Positions 1-7,661 of a DNA stretch of 64,000 nt are shown here, piece by piece. Source of the DNA: Eoetvoesiella caeni (GTDB taxonomy: Bacteria; Pseudomonadota; Gammaproteobacteria; Burkholderiales; Burkholderiaceae_B); contig NZ_QNRQ01000006.1 of the NCBI RefSeq assembly GCF_003315175.1, positions 1 to 64,000 of the forward strand, read 5' to 3'. Under the pieces are notes generated by a model. It did no database searches and was not told the DNA's origin. It was given only the letters and a program-made list of their open reading frames with translations. How positions within the stretch are numbered: position 1 is the first letter of the stretch; every line of letters begins with the position of its first letter. Both the position numbers and the translations under genes were made by a program.

Positions 1-69
1 GGACCGTGAAACGCCTTTGCGCCGATGATAGTTGATTAACGTCTGTGAAAGTAGGTCATCGTCAGGCTC
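1..69 (+). rRNA. rrf: 5S ribosomal RNA, 3' part (truncated by window edge)
   Basis: The first ~69 bases match the conserved 3' half of bacterial 5S rRNA, including the segments GCGCCGATGATAG and GTGAAAGTAGGTCATCGTC that form helices IV/V and the closing helix. The 5' part lies left of the window. A strong terminator follows directly, so this is the end of an rRNA operon and no tRNA follows the 5S gene. The exact 3' end is placed by family consensus and could be off by one or two bases. Confidence 0.9.
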
Positions 70-78
70 TTATCCCTC

Positions 79-118
79 AAAACCCCTCAACCCACCCGGT
101 TGAGGGGTTTTGTCTTTG
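79..118 (+). terminator. Rho-independent terminator of the rRNA operon
   Basis: A perfect 13-bp stem pairs 79-91 with 99-111 around a 7-base loop. The 3' arm ends in a T-run (GTTTTGTCTTTG). It sits about 10 bases after the 5S 3' end, as expected for an rrn terminator. Confidence 0.9.
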
Positions 119-250
119 TACGGCCCTGAAGGCCGGTTTTCTTTGGTTATGCGGAAACAGGTAAAATAGGCTCGAAGATTTTCCCGCTTTTATTTTTTCT
201 TATCCGGCAGCAGTATTCTTTACTGTTCGCCTGTCTCAGAGAGGGGTTCC

Positions 251-616
251 ATGATCGAAGTGTCACCGCCAGACAATGGCAATGGTTTGTCCATGCGTAC
301 GGTAACGCATGTCATGTATGGCCTTTTTGCTCTTGGGCTGATCAGCGCCGGTTTTTTGGGCCTGGCCACCGTGGCAGCCGTCGTACTGGCTTACCTGAAG
401 CGCGCCGACGCCGCGGGCACGGTATACGCCGCGCATATGGACTGGGTGCTCAGGACGTTCTGGTGGGGCCTGCTGTGGCTGGTGCTTAGCCTTATCGCCA
501 CGCTGTTCTATCTTGGCTGGCCGGCCCTGCTGGTTCTTGGCGTTTGGCTGGTCTATCGGGTTATTCGCGGCTGGCTGGGCTTGTTCGCAGGCGAACTGCC
601 AACGCCAGACCTGTAA
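251..616 (+). CDS. DUF4870-family small membrane protein
   Basis: A 121-residue integral membrane protein with no assigned biochemical role. Hydrophobic segments lie at about residues 20-48, 70-88 and 90-108. The features shared with DUF4870 proteins are a Tyr-Leu-Lys-Arg-Ala-Asp turn (about 48-53), a following HMDW...RTFWW segment (62-72), and a C-terminal YRVIRGWLGL helix end (about 102-111). A purine-rich ribosome site (GAGAGGGG) stands about 5 bases before the ATG. It is monocistronic: an rRNA terminator lies upstream and its own terminator follows at 666-687. The family assignment is from remembered consensus; the function is unknown. Confidence 0.75.
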   Translation: MIEVSPPDNGNGLSMRTVTHVMYGLFALGLISAGFLGLATVAAVVLAYLKRADAAGTVYAAHMDWVLRTFWWGLLWLVLSLIATLFYLGWPALLVLGVWLVYRVIRGWLGLFAGELPTPDL

Positions 617-665
617 TCCAGGCGTGGCAGGCCGGCTGCAACAGCACAGCGTCGCTGCACTTCAT

Positions 666-687
666 GCCCCCTTGTGGGGGCTTTTTT
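666..687 (+). terminator. Rho-independent terminator after the DUF4870 gene
   Basis: A short GC stem (GCCCCC / GGGGGC, 666-671 with 676-681) with a TTGT loop is followed by six T. It lies 50 bases past the stop codon at 616. Confidence 0.8.
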
Positions 688-710
688 ATTTGTATCTTGG
701 AAAATGCAAG

Positions 711-742
711 AAAAAACACTGCCGGCAAGGGCAGTGTTTTTT
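711..742 (-). terminator. Rho-independent terminator for the SWIB gene, possibly bidirectional
   Basis: A 13-bp stem pairs 711-723 with 729-741 around a GGCAA loop, with an A-run on the left flank and a T-run on the right. Read on the minus strand it gives a stem plus T-run about 105 bases after the SWIB stop. The symmetry means it could also stop plus-strand transcripts that read past 687. Confidence 0.75.
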
Positions 743-847
743 TATTCGTGACTATTGGGAAGGCGGGCGCGACAACAAGTGTGTGGCCCCGAGGCGCGTA
801 GGCGGCCTGCGAGATTAGTGGATCTGGCCTTCCGGAAGAGCCGTTGC

Positions 848-1120
848 TTACTTGAGGTGGCCGCTGACCAGCTTGGTGAGCTCGAACATCGAGACCTGCT
901 CTTTGCCGAACAAGGGGCGCAGCTTGTCGTCTGCATTGATGTTGCGACGGTTGGCCGGATCTTGCAGATCGTGCTTTTTAATGTATTCCCAGATTTTCTT
1001 GGTGACCTCGGTGCGTGGCAGCGGGCTGGAGCCAATGACGGCCGCTAAGGTAGGGCTGGGTGTAAGTGGCTTCATAAACGCCGCATTAGGCTTACGGGCG
1101 GGTTTTGCGGTTGTTGCCAT
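848..1120 (-). CDS. SWIB/MDM2 domain protein
   Basis: A 90-residue basic protein whose C-terminal ~65 residues form a SWIB/MDM2 domain. Visible features are the LPRTEVTKKIWEYIKKHDLQ helix, then the DPANRRNINADDKL strand-turn and the LFGKEQVSMFELTKLVSGHL helix. The N-terminal ~25 residues are Lys/Ala/Pro-rich, like a histone tail. The ATG at 1120 is chosen because GGAG stands 9 bases upstream and family similarity begins there; a longer reading frame to 1210 has no ribosome site. SWIB domains are known in eukaryotic chromatin remodelers and in chlamydial and proteobacterial stand-alone proteins. A role in DNA or protein binding is inferred; the bacterial function is not established. Confidence 0.85.
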   Translation of the reverse strand: MATTAKPARKPNAAFMKPLTPSPTLAAVIGSSPLPRTEVTKKIWEYIKKHDLQDPANRRNINADDKLRPLFGKEQVSMFELTKLVSGHLK

Positions 1121-1451
1121 GAAATGGTGCTCCAAAGAATTGTTGAATAAATGGTATCCCGAGCATAACTTGAGTTTGCCCGAAAAACAAAGCGATTTAT
1201 GCACTAGCACGTAAAAAACCGGAAACTGAACGTTTGCCAGGGCATTTGACGGGCCGCCATAGGGCCATCCTGGCCAATTACAGAGCGGTAGGCTTCAAAA
1301 GCCATGATTATTTGATGCTCATTGGAGAGCGGCGCGTGCGCAAGGCGTCGGATCCCCCAGGTGTCAACACGCCGGGGTCGGCGCCTGTCTCAGGCTGCGA
1401 CGGCTAAAGCGCGTTAAGATTGCTGCTGGACCATTTTATCTTTCCAAACCT
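1121..1451. other. Intergenic region between the SWIB gene and pyrC
   Basis: This 331-base stretch separates two divergent genes and must hold both promoters. I see no ORF with coding character, no repeat and no clear terminator. The part next to the SWIB gene (about 1140-1200) is AT-richer and is the likely place of its promoter, but no convincing -35/-10 pair was found on either strand. No Shine-Dalgarno sequence precedes the pyrC ATG. Confidence 0.5.
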
Positions 1452-2516
1452 ATGTCATCCGCTACCAACTCCCTGACCTTGATTCGTCCTGACGATTGGC
1501 ATTTGCACTTGCGCGACGCTGCGGTGCTGGCCGCCGTGGTGGGCGATTCCGCGCGCCAGTTCGCGCGGGCCATCATCATGCCGAATCTTAAGCCGCCGGT
1601 CGTGAGCACCGCGTTGGCGGCCGCGTACCGGGACCGGATCATGGCGGCGCTTGCTGGCGCCGGGGTGCCGGAAGGCGCGTTTACGCCCCTGATGACGCTG
1701 TATCTTACCGACAATACCGAGCCCGCCGAAATCATACGCGCGGCGCAGTCGGGGTTCGTGCACGGCGTCAAGCTGTACCCGGCGGGGGCCACTACCAATT
1801 CCGACGCCGGCGTGACGGACTTGCTGGGACGCTGCGCCAAGGTGCTGGAGGCCATGGAAAAGCAAGGAATGCCTCTGTTGGTGCACGGCGAGGTCACCGA
1901 TCCTTCTATCGACCTGTTCGATCGCGAAGCCGTGTTTATTGACCGCGTAATGATTCCATTGCGCCGTTCGTATCCGAACCTCAAGGTCGTGTTCGAGCAC
2001 TTGACCACAAAAAATGGCGTGGATTACGTGCGTGATGCCGAAGGGCCGGTAGGCGCCACAATTACCGCGCATCATTTGCTGTACAACCGCAACGCCATTT
2101 TCCAGGGCGGCATACGTCCCCATTGGTACTGCCTGCCGGTGCTCAAGCGGGAAACGCATCGTGTGGCCTTGCTGGAAGCTGCCACCAGCGGCAACGCCCG
2201 CTACTTTCTAGGCACCGACAGTGCACCGCATCCGCGCGGCCTGAAAGAACACGCTTGCGGCTGTGCGGGCTGCTATACCGCGTTGCACGCCATGGAACTC
2301 TATGCCACGGCCTTCGACTCGGTCGGCAAGCTGGATGCCCTGGAAGGCTTTGCCAGCCGCAATGGGCCTGCGTTTTACGGTTTGCCACTGAACCAGGGCA
2401 CGATTACCCTGCAGCGTTCGGCTTACAAGATACCTGAAGAGCTGCCCTTGGGCGATTCAACAGTGGTGCCGCTGGCTGCGGGAGAGTCCTTGGGATGGAG
2501 CCTGCAAGAGGATTGA
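1452..2516 (+). CDS. pyrC: Dihydroorotase
   Basis: Catalyses the reversible cyclisation of N-carbamoyl-aspartate to dihydroorotate, the third step of pyrimidine synthesis, in the cytoplasm. The 354-residue length and sequence fit the E. coli-type PyrC. The metal-binding HLH is at 17-19 (DDWHLHLRD), the carbamylated lysine is K107 in GVKLYP, and later metal ligands lie in LLVHGEV (about 145), FEHLTT (about 180) and the GTDSAPH segment (about 255-261). The ATG follows TTTCCAAACCT, with no recognisable ribosome site. In enterobacteria pyrC is controlled by start-site switching in its leader; whether that applies here cannot be judged. The gene is monocistronic and converges with uup. Confidence 0.95.
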   Translation: MSSATNSLTLIRPDDWHLHLRDAAVLAAVVGDSARQFARAIIMPNLKPPVVSTALAAAYRDRIMAALAGAGVPEGAFTPLMTLYLTDNTEPAEIIRAAQSGFVHGVKLYPAGATTNSDAGVTDLLGRCAKVLEAMEKQGMPLLVHGEVTDPSIDLFDREAVFIDRVMIPLRRSYPNLKVVFEHLTTKNGVDYVRDAEGPVGATITAHHLLYNRNAIFQGGIRPHWYCLPVLKRETHRVALLEAATSGNARYFLGTDSAPHPRGLKEHACGCAGCYTALHAMELYATAFDSVGKLDALEGFASRNGPAFYGLPLNQGTITLQRSAYKIPEELPLGDSTVVPLAAGESLGWSLQED

Positions 2517-2589
2517 CGTGCAGCAGCTCTCCCGTGGTTGCTGCCATGCCTGGGCTGCCTGCGTTGACGGCGCAAGCAGCCATCACAGC

Positions 2590-4383
2590 CTAGCCGTTTT
2601 GCTTGGCTTCCAAGGCTTCCCAGCGGGCGAATAGAACAGACATTTTTTCTTCAAGCTCGGCCAGTTCTTTATTGATGAGTTCGACCTGGTCGGGCGCCTC
2701 GATGTACAGCTTGCCGTCGGCCAATTTGGCCGCCAGTTCTTCCTGCCTGGCTTCTATTGCCGCAATGGCTTCGGGCATTTCTTCAAGTTCGCGCAGTTCC
2801 CACGAACTGATCCGGCCCGCCTTGGCAGGCTTGGCGCGAGCCGCGGCGGCCTTGGCTTTTTTGCTGTCGCTGTCCGGCGTGGCGTTAAGCCGTGCGGGGC
2901 GCTGGGCCAGCCATTCGTCGTAACCGCCCACATATTCGCGCCATTCTCCTTGGCCTTCGGCGGCCAGGGTCTGCGTGACGACATTATTAAGAAATTCGCG
3001 ATCGTGGCTGACGATAAGCACGGTGCCGGGATAGTCTTGCAACAGCTCTTCGAGCAGCTCAAGAGTTTCGATATCCAGGTCGTTGGTGGGTTCGTCCATG
3101 ACCAGCACATTGGTTGGTCGTGCAAACAGCCGCGCCAGCACCAGCCGGGCGCGTTCGCCGCCCGAAAGGCTGCTGACCGGGGATCGCGCGCGCGCCGGAG
3201 AAAACAGGAAGTCCTCGAGATAGCTCATGATGTGCTTGCGCTGAGTGCCGATTTCTACCCATTCGCTTCCCGGGCTGATGGTGTCGGCCACCGTTGCGGT
3301 TTCGTCCAACTGCGAACGCATCTGGTCGAAATAGCCGACGGTCAGGTTGGTGCCCAGTTTGACTTCGCCCGCGTCGGGCTTGAGCTTGCCCAGCAGTATC
3401 TTTATTAGCGTGGTCTTGCCCGCGCCATTGGGCCCAATAAGCCCGATGCGGTCTTTACGCAAGATGGTGGTCGAGAGATCCTTCACGACTACGAGATCGC
3501 CGAAAGCATGGCTGACATGCTTGAGTTCGGCGACCAGCTTGCCCGAGCGCTGGCCTTCGGCGATGGCCAGGTTTACATTGCCCACGCGTTCACGGCGCGA
3601 GCTGCGTTCGCGGCGCAGCTGCTCGAGCCGGCGCACGCGCCCTTCATTGCGGGTGCGGCGCGCCTCGACGCCTTTGCGTACCCATACTTCCTCTTGGGCC
3701 AGCACTTTGTCGAAGCGGGCATTTTGCTGCTTTTCGGCTTCCAGCCATTCGGCCTTGCGTTGCTGCCAACTGGTGAAGTTGCCCGGAAAACTGAAGAGCC
3801 GGCCGCGATCGAGCTCGACGATGCGTGTAGTGACAACATCCAGGAAGCGCCGGTCGTGGGTGATCAGGATAATGCTGCAGCGGGCGCCGAGCAGGCGCTG
3901 CTCAAGCCAGTCGATGCCGATGAAGTCCAGGTGGTTGGTGGGCTCGTCCAGCAAAAGCAGGTCGGGTTCGTCGGCCAGCGCGCGGGCCAGGGCCACACGC
4001 TTGCGCGTGCCGCCCGACAAGCCGGCGATAGGCGCCTCGGCCGTAAGTCCCAGTTCGTCGATCAGGGATTGCACCCGGGCGGGCCGGGACCAGTCTTCGC
4101 TTTCGTTGATGTCGCCGCACAGCACTTCGAATACGGTCAGGGACTCGTCCAGTTCGGGCTCTTGTTCGACGGTGGCTATCTTAAGGCCGCTAAGGCGCAT
4201 GACTTCGCCGTCGTCGGGCTGGATGCGTTCGTCCAGTATTTTCAGCAAGGACGATTTGCCCGCGCCGTTGCGCCCAATAAGTCCGATGCGCTCGCCGGGC
4301 TGTACAGCCAGGTCGGCGTGGTCCAGCAGGGGGTGGTGCCCGAAGGCGAGCTGAAGATTGGTAAGAGTAATTAAGGCGGCCAT
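2590..4383 (-). CDS. uup: ABC-F family ATPase Uup
   Basis: A 597-residue soluble tandem ABC ATPase without membrane segments. The first nucleotide-binding domain has Walker A GRNGAGKSS (about 37-45), signature LSGGTRKR and Walker B LLLLDEPTNHLD. The second has Walker A GPNGAGKTT (about 322), signature LSGGERAR and VMDEPTNDLD. An Arg/Glu-rich linker (about 215-270) sits between them. The C-terminal tail after a Lys/Ala-rich segment forms a coiled coil (about 530-595), which is the Uup hallmark and binds DNA in the E. coli protein. ABC-F proteins act on ribosomes or nucleic acids rather than transport; Uup affects transposon excision and ribosome function. It converges with pyrC across a 73-base gap. 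Confidence 0.92.
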   Translation of the reverse strand: MAALITLTNLQLAFGHHPLLDHADLAVQPGERIGLIGRNGAGKSSLLKILDERIQPDDGEVMRLSGLKIATVEQEPELDESLTVFEVLCGDINESEDWSRPARVQSLIDELGLTAEAPIAGLSGGTRKRVALARALADEPDLLLLDEPTNHLDFIGIDWLEQRLLGARCSIILITHDRRFLDVVTTRIVELDRGRLFSFPGNFTSWQQRKAEWLEAEKQQNARFDKVLAQEEVWVRKGVEARRTRNEGRVRRLEQLRRERSSRRERVGNVNLAIAEGQRSGKLVAELKHVSHAFGDLVVVKDLSTTILRKDRIGLIGPNGAGKTTLIKILLGKLKPDAGEVKLGTNLTVGYFDQMRSQLDETATVADTISPGSEWVEIGTQRKHIMSYLEDFLFSPARARSPVSSLSGGERARLVLARLFARPTNVLVMDEPTNDLDIETLELLEELLQDYPGTVLIVSHDREFLNNVVTQTLAAEGQGEWREYVGGYDEWLAQRPARLNATPDSDSKKAKAAAARAKPAKAGRISSWELRELEEMPEAIAAIEARQEELAAKLADGKLYIEAPDQVELINKELAELEEKMSVLFARWEALEAKQNG

Positions 4384-4454
4384 ACGTAGAAAAGAGAAAA
4401 GCGAAGAGGGCGGAAGATAAACCGCAAGCCTCTATTGTCGCAGGTTGCCGCTAC

Positions 4455-4486
4455 TTGCGTTTATGCCGCCTGGCTTCCTATACAAT
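4455..4486 (+). promoter_or_regulatory. Putative rnpB promoter
   Basis: TATACAAT at 4479-4486 contains a near-consensus -10 box (TACAAT, 4481-4486) placed 7-8 bases before the first paired base of RNase P RNA. The -35 is weak: TTGCGT at 4455-4460 would give a 20-base spacer, so the -35 assignment is uncertain. Confidence 0.45.
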
Positions 4487-4492
4487 AGCGGT

Positions 4493-4906
4493 TGCGGGGC
4501 AGATCGGGCAGTCGCGGTGTTTTACAACACCGAGGAAGGTCCGGACTCCACAGAGCGGGATAACGGCTAACGGCCGTCCAACCTGCCGTAACGCCTTGGC
4601 GTGCGGCAGGTTGAGGAACAGGGCCACAGAGACGAGACTGCGGCGCGGGCATGCCTGGCATGCACTGACACGGCTACTTCCGTGCGGCGCGCCTTATTGC
4701 AAGGCGCAGCGCAGCAGGGTGAAACGCGGTAACCTCTATCCGGAGCAACACCAAATAGGCATGCGCCTGGCCCTCGGGCCAAAAGGGCGGCTCGTCCGAG
4801 CATGCGGGTAGGTGGCTAGAATACGGCAGCAATGCCGTATCCAGAGGAATGATTGCCCGCCAAGTTTGCTTGGTGTACAGAATCCGGCCTATAGATCTGT
4901 CTCGCT
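4493..4906 (+). ncRNA. rnpB: RNase P RNA (class A)
   Basis: Catalytic RNA that removes 5' leaders from precursor tRNAs. The conserved cores are present: GAGGAAGGTCCGGACTCC (CRI/P4 5' strand), ACAGAGACGAGACTG, the GGGTGAAACGCGGTAACC segment, ATCCGGAGCAACACCAAATAGG, and a 3' P4 strand around 4855. A perfect 12-bp P1 helix pairs 4494-4505 with 4894-4905, which fixes both ends; a T-run at 4906-4910 follows and can serve as the terminator. At about 412 nt it is slightly longer than the usual 350-400 nt. Apparent reading frames inside it are spurious. Confidence 0.95.
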
Positions 4907-4983
4907 TTTTACTTGCCGTATTCCTGTTGCTGCGCGTACCATGAAGCAGTTGTCTGATTGCCGGTCTCAAAGGAGATGCTTTC

Positions 4984-5580
4984 ATGAAGATATTTGCCAT
5001 GGCCGCAGCCTGCGCTGCTTTGTGCTTGTCGGCCGGTAGCGCCGGGGCCGCCGAAACCGCGGGCATTCCCGGGGTGCGCGGCATCGACCACATTGGCTTT
5101 ACGGTACCCGACATCGACCAGGGCGTGAACTTTTTTCGCGATGTCATGGGCTGTACCGAGGCGATGCGCTTTGGGCCTTTCAGCGACGACAAAGGCACCT
5201 TCATGAAAGACCTTGTCAATGTGGATCCGCGCGCGGTCATCAAGCAAATTGCCATGATGCGCTGCGGCGACGGCTCCAACATAGAGCTCTTCCAGTACAG
5301 CGCGCCCGACCAAAAAACCGTAATGCCGCGCAACAGCGACTATGGCGGTTTCCATATCGCCTTCTACGTCAAAGACATCAAGGCCGCGGTCGACAAGGCC
5401 AAGGCCTTGGGGCTGAAGACCTTCATGGGTCCCTTCGAGCTTAAAGAGGGCCCAGCTGCGGGCCAGGCCATAACCTATGTGCTTACGCCATGGGGAATGC
5501 AGTTGGAGCTGATCAGCTATCCCGACGGCATGGCCTACGAAAAAAATGCGAAAACCCGTTTGTGGGCTCCGCAAAACTAA
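4984..5580 (+). CDS. Exported VOC-superfamily (glyoxalase/dioxygenase fold) protein
   Basis: A 198-residue protein with a cleavable signal peptide (basic MK, hydrophobic 3-20, cleavage near AGAAE at 21-24), so probably periplasmic. The rest is a tandem beta-alpha-beta VOC module. GIDHIGFTVPDID (about 33-45) supplies the first metal His, NIELFQYSAP a Glu, GGFHIAFYVKDIK the second His, and MQLELISYPDG the last Glu. A full metal site is therefore plausible. AGGAGA lies 7 bases before the ATG. VOC proteins include glyoxalase I, ring-cleaving dioxygenases and fosfomycin- or bleomycin-resistance proteins; most are cytoplasmic, so export is notable. The substrate cannot be inferred. It is monocistronic between rnpB and the dcw cluster. 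Confidence 0.8.
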   Translation: MKIFAMAAACAALCLSAGSAGAAETAGIPGVRGIDHIGFTVPDIDQGVNFFRDVMGCTEAMRFGPFSDDKGTFMKDLVNVDPRAVIKQIAMMRCGDGSNIELFQYSAPDQKTVMPRNSDYGGFHIAFYVKDIKAAVDKAKALGLKTFMGPFELKEGPAAGQAITYVLTPWGMQLELISYPDGMAYEKNAKTRLWAPQN

Positions 5581-5780
5581 GCCGTCCGGGTTCAAGCTCA
5601 CTGCGGGTTGCAATTCATAGCATCCGGCAACTGCGTATCGTTATATTTCTCCCTCCACTGCTGACAAAGCACTTGTAGATAGATCTGCAATTTCTTGATT
5701 TATCTATGAATTTCTTTGTTTTAATTTCTCTATAACCAATCTAAGTGCTTGTTGTAATTGAAAAAATTGCAACTTAGCGC

Positions 5781-5809
5781 TTGACCGGGTTCGTTTGATC
5801 CCGTAGAGT
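5781..5809 (+). promoter_or_regulatory. mraZ (dcw cluster) promoter
   Basis: TTGACC (5781-5786) and TAGAGT (5804-5809) are separated by exactly 17 bases, a good sigma-70 arrangement. The first MraZ box overlaps the end of the -10 element. The start of transcription would fall near 5816, inside the operator array. Confidence 0.7.
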
Positions 5810-5843
5810 GGGAAAAAGTAGGATTTTGTGCAATAAAGTGGAG
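5808..5843 (+). promoter_or_regulatory. MraZ operator: four direct repeats with 10-bp period
   Basis: Four hexamers, GTGGGA (5808), GTAGGA (5818), GTGCAA (5828) and GTGGAG (5838), are spaced at exactly 10 bp with 4-base A/T spacers. This matches the known MraZ operator design (repeated GTGGG boxes, one per helical turn, just upstream of mraZ). The last box supplies the GGAG that is the likely mraZ ribosome site. MraZ is known to repress its own operon from such boxes. Confidence 0.85.
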
Positions 5844-5851
5844 TAAAAAGC

Positions 5852-6280
5852 GTGTTCCAGGGAAGCAGTGCACTCACGTTGGATGCCAAGGGAAGGATCT
5901 CGATACCTACCCGGCACCGTGACGCCCTGGTTTCCCAGGTCGAGGGCCGGCTCACGCTTACACGCCACCCCGACGGCTGCTTGCTAGTGTATCCCCGCTC
6001 TGTGTGGGAACAGCGGCGAGCTCAGATCGCCGCCTTTCCCATGAACGCCCGACCGCTGCAGCGCTTGCTGCTGGGCAATGCCCAGGACGTGGACATGGAC
6101 GGCTCCGGCCGCATCCTGATCGCTCCCGAATTGCGTACCGCGGCAGGCTTGACGCGAGACACCATGCTTTTGGGCATGGGCAGTCATTTCGAGTTGTGGG
6201 ATGCCGCTGAATGGTCGCGCCGCGAGGCCGAGGATTTGGCCAAGGGCATGCCTGACGTTCTTGAAAACTTTTCTTTTTAA
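5852..6280 (+). CDS. mraZ: Transcriptional regulator MraZ
   Basis: A 142-residue protein with two SpoVT/AbrB-like MraZ domains: [16 protein letters not shown] (about 11-26) and [14 protein letters not shown] (about 82-95). These are the two DNA-contacting loops of the ring-shaped oligomer. Translation starts at GTG 5852, with GGAG 8 bases upstream. It is the first gene of the dcw cluster. MraZ represses the mra/dcw promoter by binding the four boxes at 5808-5843. In E. coli excess MraZ is toxic and is counteracted by RsmH, whose gene follows after 8 bases. Confidence 0.96.
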   Translation: MFQGSSALTLDAKGRISIPTRHRDALVSQVEGRLTLTRHPDGCLLVYPRSVWEQRRAQIAAFPMNARPLQRLLLGNAQDVDMDGSGRILIAPELRTAAGLTRDTMLLGMGSHFELWDAAEWSRREAEDLAKGMPDVLENFSF

Positions 6281-6288
6281 GGGCGCCC

Positions 6289-7359
6289 ATGCAGCTTGTA
6301 CACCGGTCCGTGCTGTTGGAGCCCACGGTCAGCGCCCTGATTGATGATGATTTCGGCAAGTCCAAGAGGGTCGAACGCACGGGTGGTTCCGCGTCGAGGC
6401 TAAGTGGTGTGTTCGTCGACGGCACATATGGGCGCGGCGGACACAGCCGTTTTTTGCTTGACAGGCTTGCTCCGGATGCGCGGCTGGTCGTATTTGATAA
6501 AGATCCTCTGGCTATTGCTTCGGCACAGGAGCTTGCCGCCCAGGATCGCCGCGTGGCGGTCGTGCACGGCGGCTTTGCTTCCATGCGCGAAGAGCTTGCC
6601 AAGTTGGGTATCGAACAGGTTGACGGGGTCATGCTGGATCTGGGGATGTCGTCGCCTCAGATCGACGACGCCGAACGAGGTTTTTCCTTTATGCGCGAGG
6701 GTCCCCTGGACATGCGCATGGACACTAGCCGCGGGCTTACGGCCGCGGAATGGCTGGCGCAAGCCAGTATTGAAGAAATTAAGGAGGTCATAGCGAAATA
6801 TGGCGAAGAACGGTTTGCTTTCCAGATTGCAAAGGCGGTTGTTGCTCGCCGCGAATCCAGGCCGATGCGCACAACGCTCGACCTCGCCGAGCTCGTCGCC
6901 AGTGTCGTCCGTACGCGCGAAAAGGGTCAACACCCGGCCACTCGCACCTTTCAGGCTCTACGGATTTACCTCAATCAAGAACTTGAAGAACTCGCGGGCG
7001 CCCTCGCGTCAGTTTTAAAAATTCTGGCGCCGGGGGGGCGTTTGGCGGTGATCAGCTTCCATTCTCTTGAAGACCGCATGGTCAAGCAATGCATCGCAGC
7101 CGCGGCCCGGCCCGGCGCGGAGCAGGCGCGCATGCCTATTCTCGAGAAAGACATGCCCCAGCCCGTGCTGCGTTCCCTTGGCCGAGTGCTGCCCGAAAAG
7201 GAAGAGGTGGCCGGCAATGTCAGGGCGCGCTCGGCGGTGCTGCGCGTGGCCGAGCGCACTTCGGTTCCACTGCCGCCCGATCTGGGCGCTTCTTTTATCA
7301 AGACGGCCGGCCTGGCATTCGCCTCGGCCGAGCAGCAGCACATGCGCAGGAGGAAATGA
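6289..7359 (+). CDS. rsmH: 16S rRNA m4C1402 methyltransferase RsmH
   Basis: SAM-dependent N4-methylation of C1402 in the ribosomal P site. The family start [10 protein letters not shown] (5-14) is followed by an insertion of about 20 residues (about 18-40, rich in charged residues, Gly and Ser). Then come [12 protein letters not shown] (SAM-binding, about 43-54), [19 protein letters not shown] (about 120-138) and the C-terminal [13 protein letters not shown]. At 356 residues it is about 40 longer than the E. coli enzyme, partly from the N-terminal insertion. It is second in the dcw operon, and its TGA overlaps the start of ftsL. Confidence 0.96.
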   Translation: MQLVHRSVLLEPTVSALIDDDFGKSKRVERTGGSASRLSGVFVDGTYGRGGHSRFLLDRLAPDARLVVFDKDPLAIASAQELAAQDRRVAVVHGGFASMREELAKLGIEQVDGVMLDLGMSSPQIDDAERGFSFMREGPLDMRMDTSRGLTAAEWLAQASIEEIKEVIAKYGEERFAFQIAKAVVARRESRPMRTTLDLAELVASVVRTREKGQHPATRTFQALRIYLNQELEELAGALASVLKILAPGGRLAVISFHSLEDRMVKQCIAAAARPGAEQARMPILEKDMPQPVLRSLGRVLPEKEEVAGNVRARSAVLRVAERTSVPLPPDLGASFIKTAGLAFASAEQQHMRRRK

Positions 7360-7661
7360 TGGGACGCCTCAGCATCGTATTTGCCGCGCTGCTTATGTTG
7401 TCGGCCATTTCCCTGGTTACGGCGCGCTTTCAGTCGCGCCAGTTGTTTGTGGCGTCCGAGCGCATGGCGCTCAAGGCGCGCGAGCTGGATATCGATTGGC
7501 GGCGTTTGCAGCTTGAGCGTGCCGAACAGGCTCGCAACGCCCGTATCGACGAGCTGGCTCGCGACGAATTGAAAATGACGACCACATTACCCGGCCGCAC
7601 GATTTACCTCAAGGGCGTTCCGGCGGCTTCCTCCGCAGCCGCCGCGGGAGGGCGGCCATGA
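7359..7661 (+). CDS. ftsL: Cell division protein FtsL
   Basis: A 100-residue bitopic inner-membrane protein that forms the FtsQLB complex activating FtsWI. One membrane helix (about 4-22, LSIVFAALLMLSAISLVTA) is followed by a periplasmic coiled coil with heptads (about 30-75). AGGAGG (7348-7353) supports the ATG at 7359 (spacing 5). The adjacent in-frame ATG at 7356 would overlap the rsmH TGA and is too close to the ribosome site. The gene overlaps ftsI by 4 bases (ATGA). Family sequence is poorly conserved; the call rests on topology and position. Confidence 0.9.
   Translation: MGRLSIVFAALLMLSAISLVTARFQSRQLFVASERMALKARELDIDWRRLQLERAEQARNARIDELARDELKMTTTLPGRTIYLKGVPAASSAAAAGGRP

Noticed and set aside
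3347-4354. 335-codon plus-strand frame opposite uup
   Set aside because: Ser/Arg-rich antisense frame with no motifs; the Uup frame has complete ABC motifs.
4455-4811. 118-codon frame overlapping rnpB
   Set aside because: The sequence is fully explained by RNase P RNA with a paired P1 helix and conserved cores.
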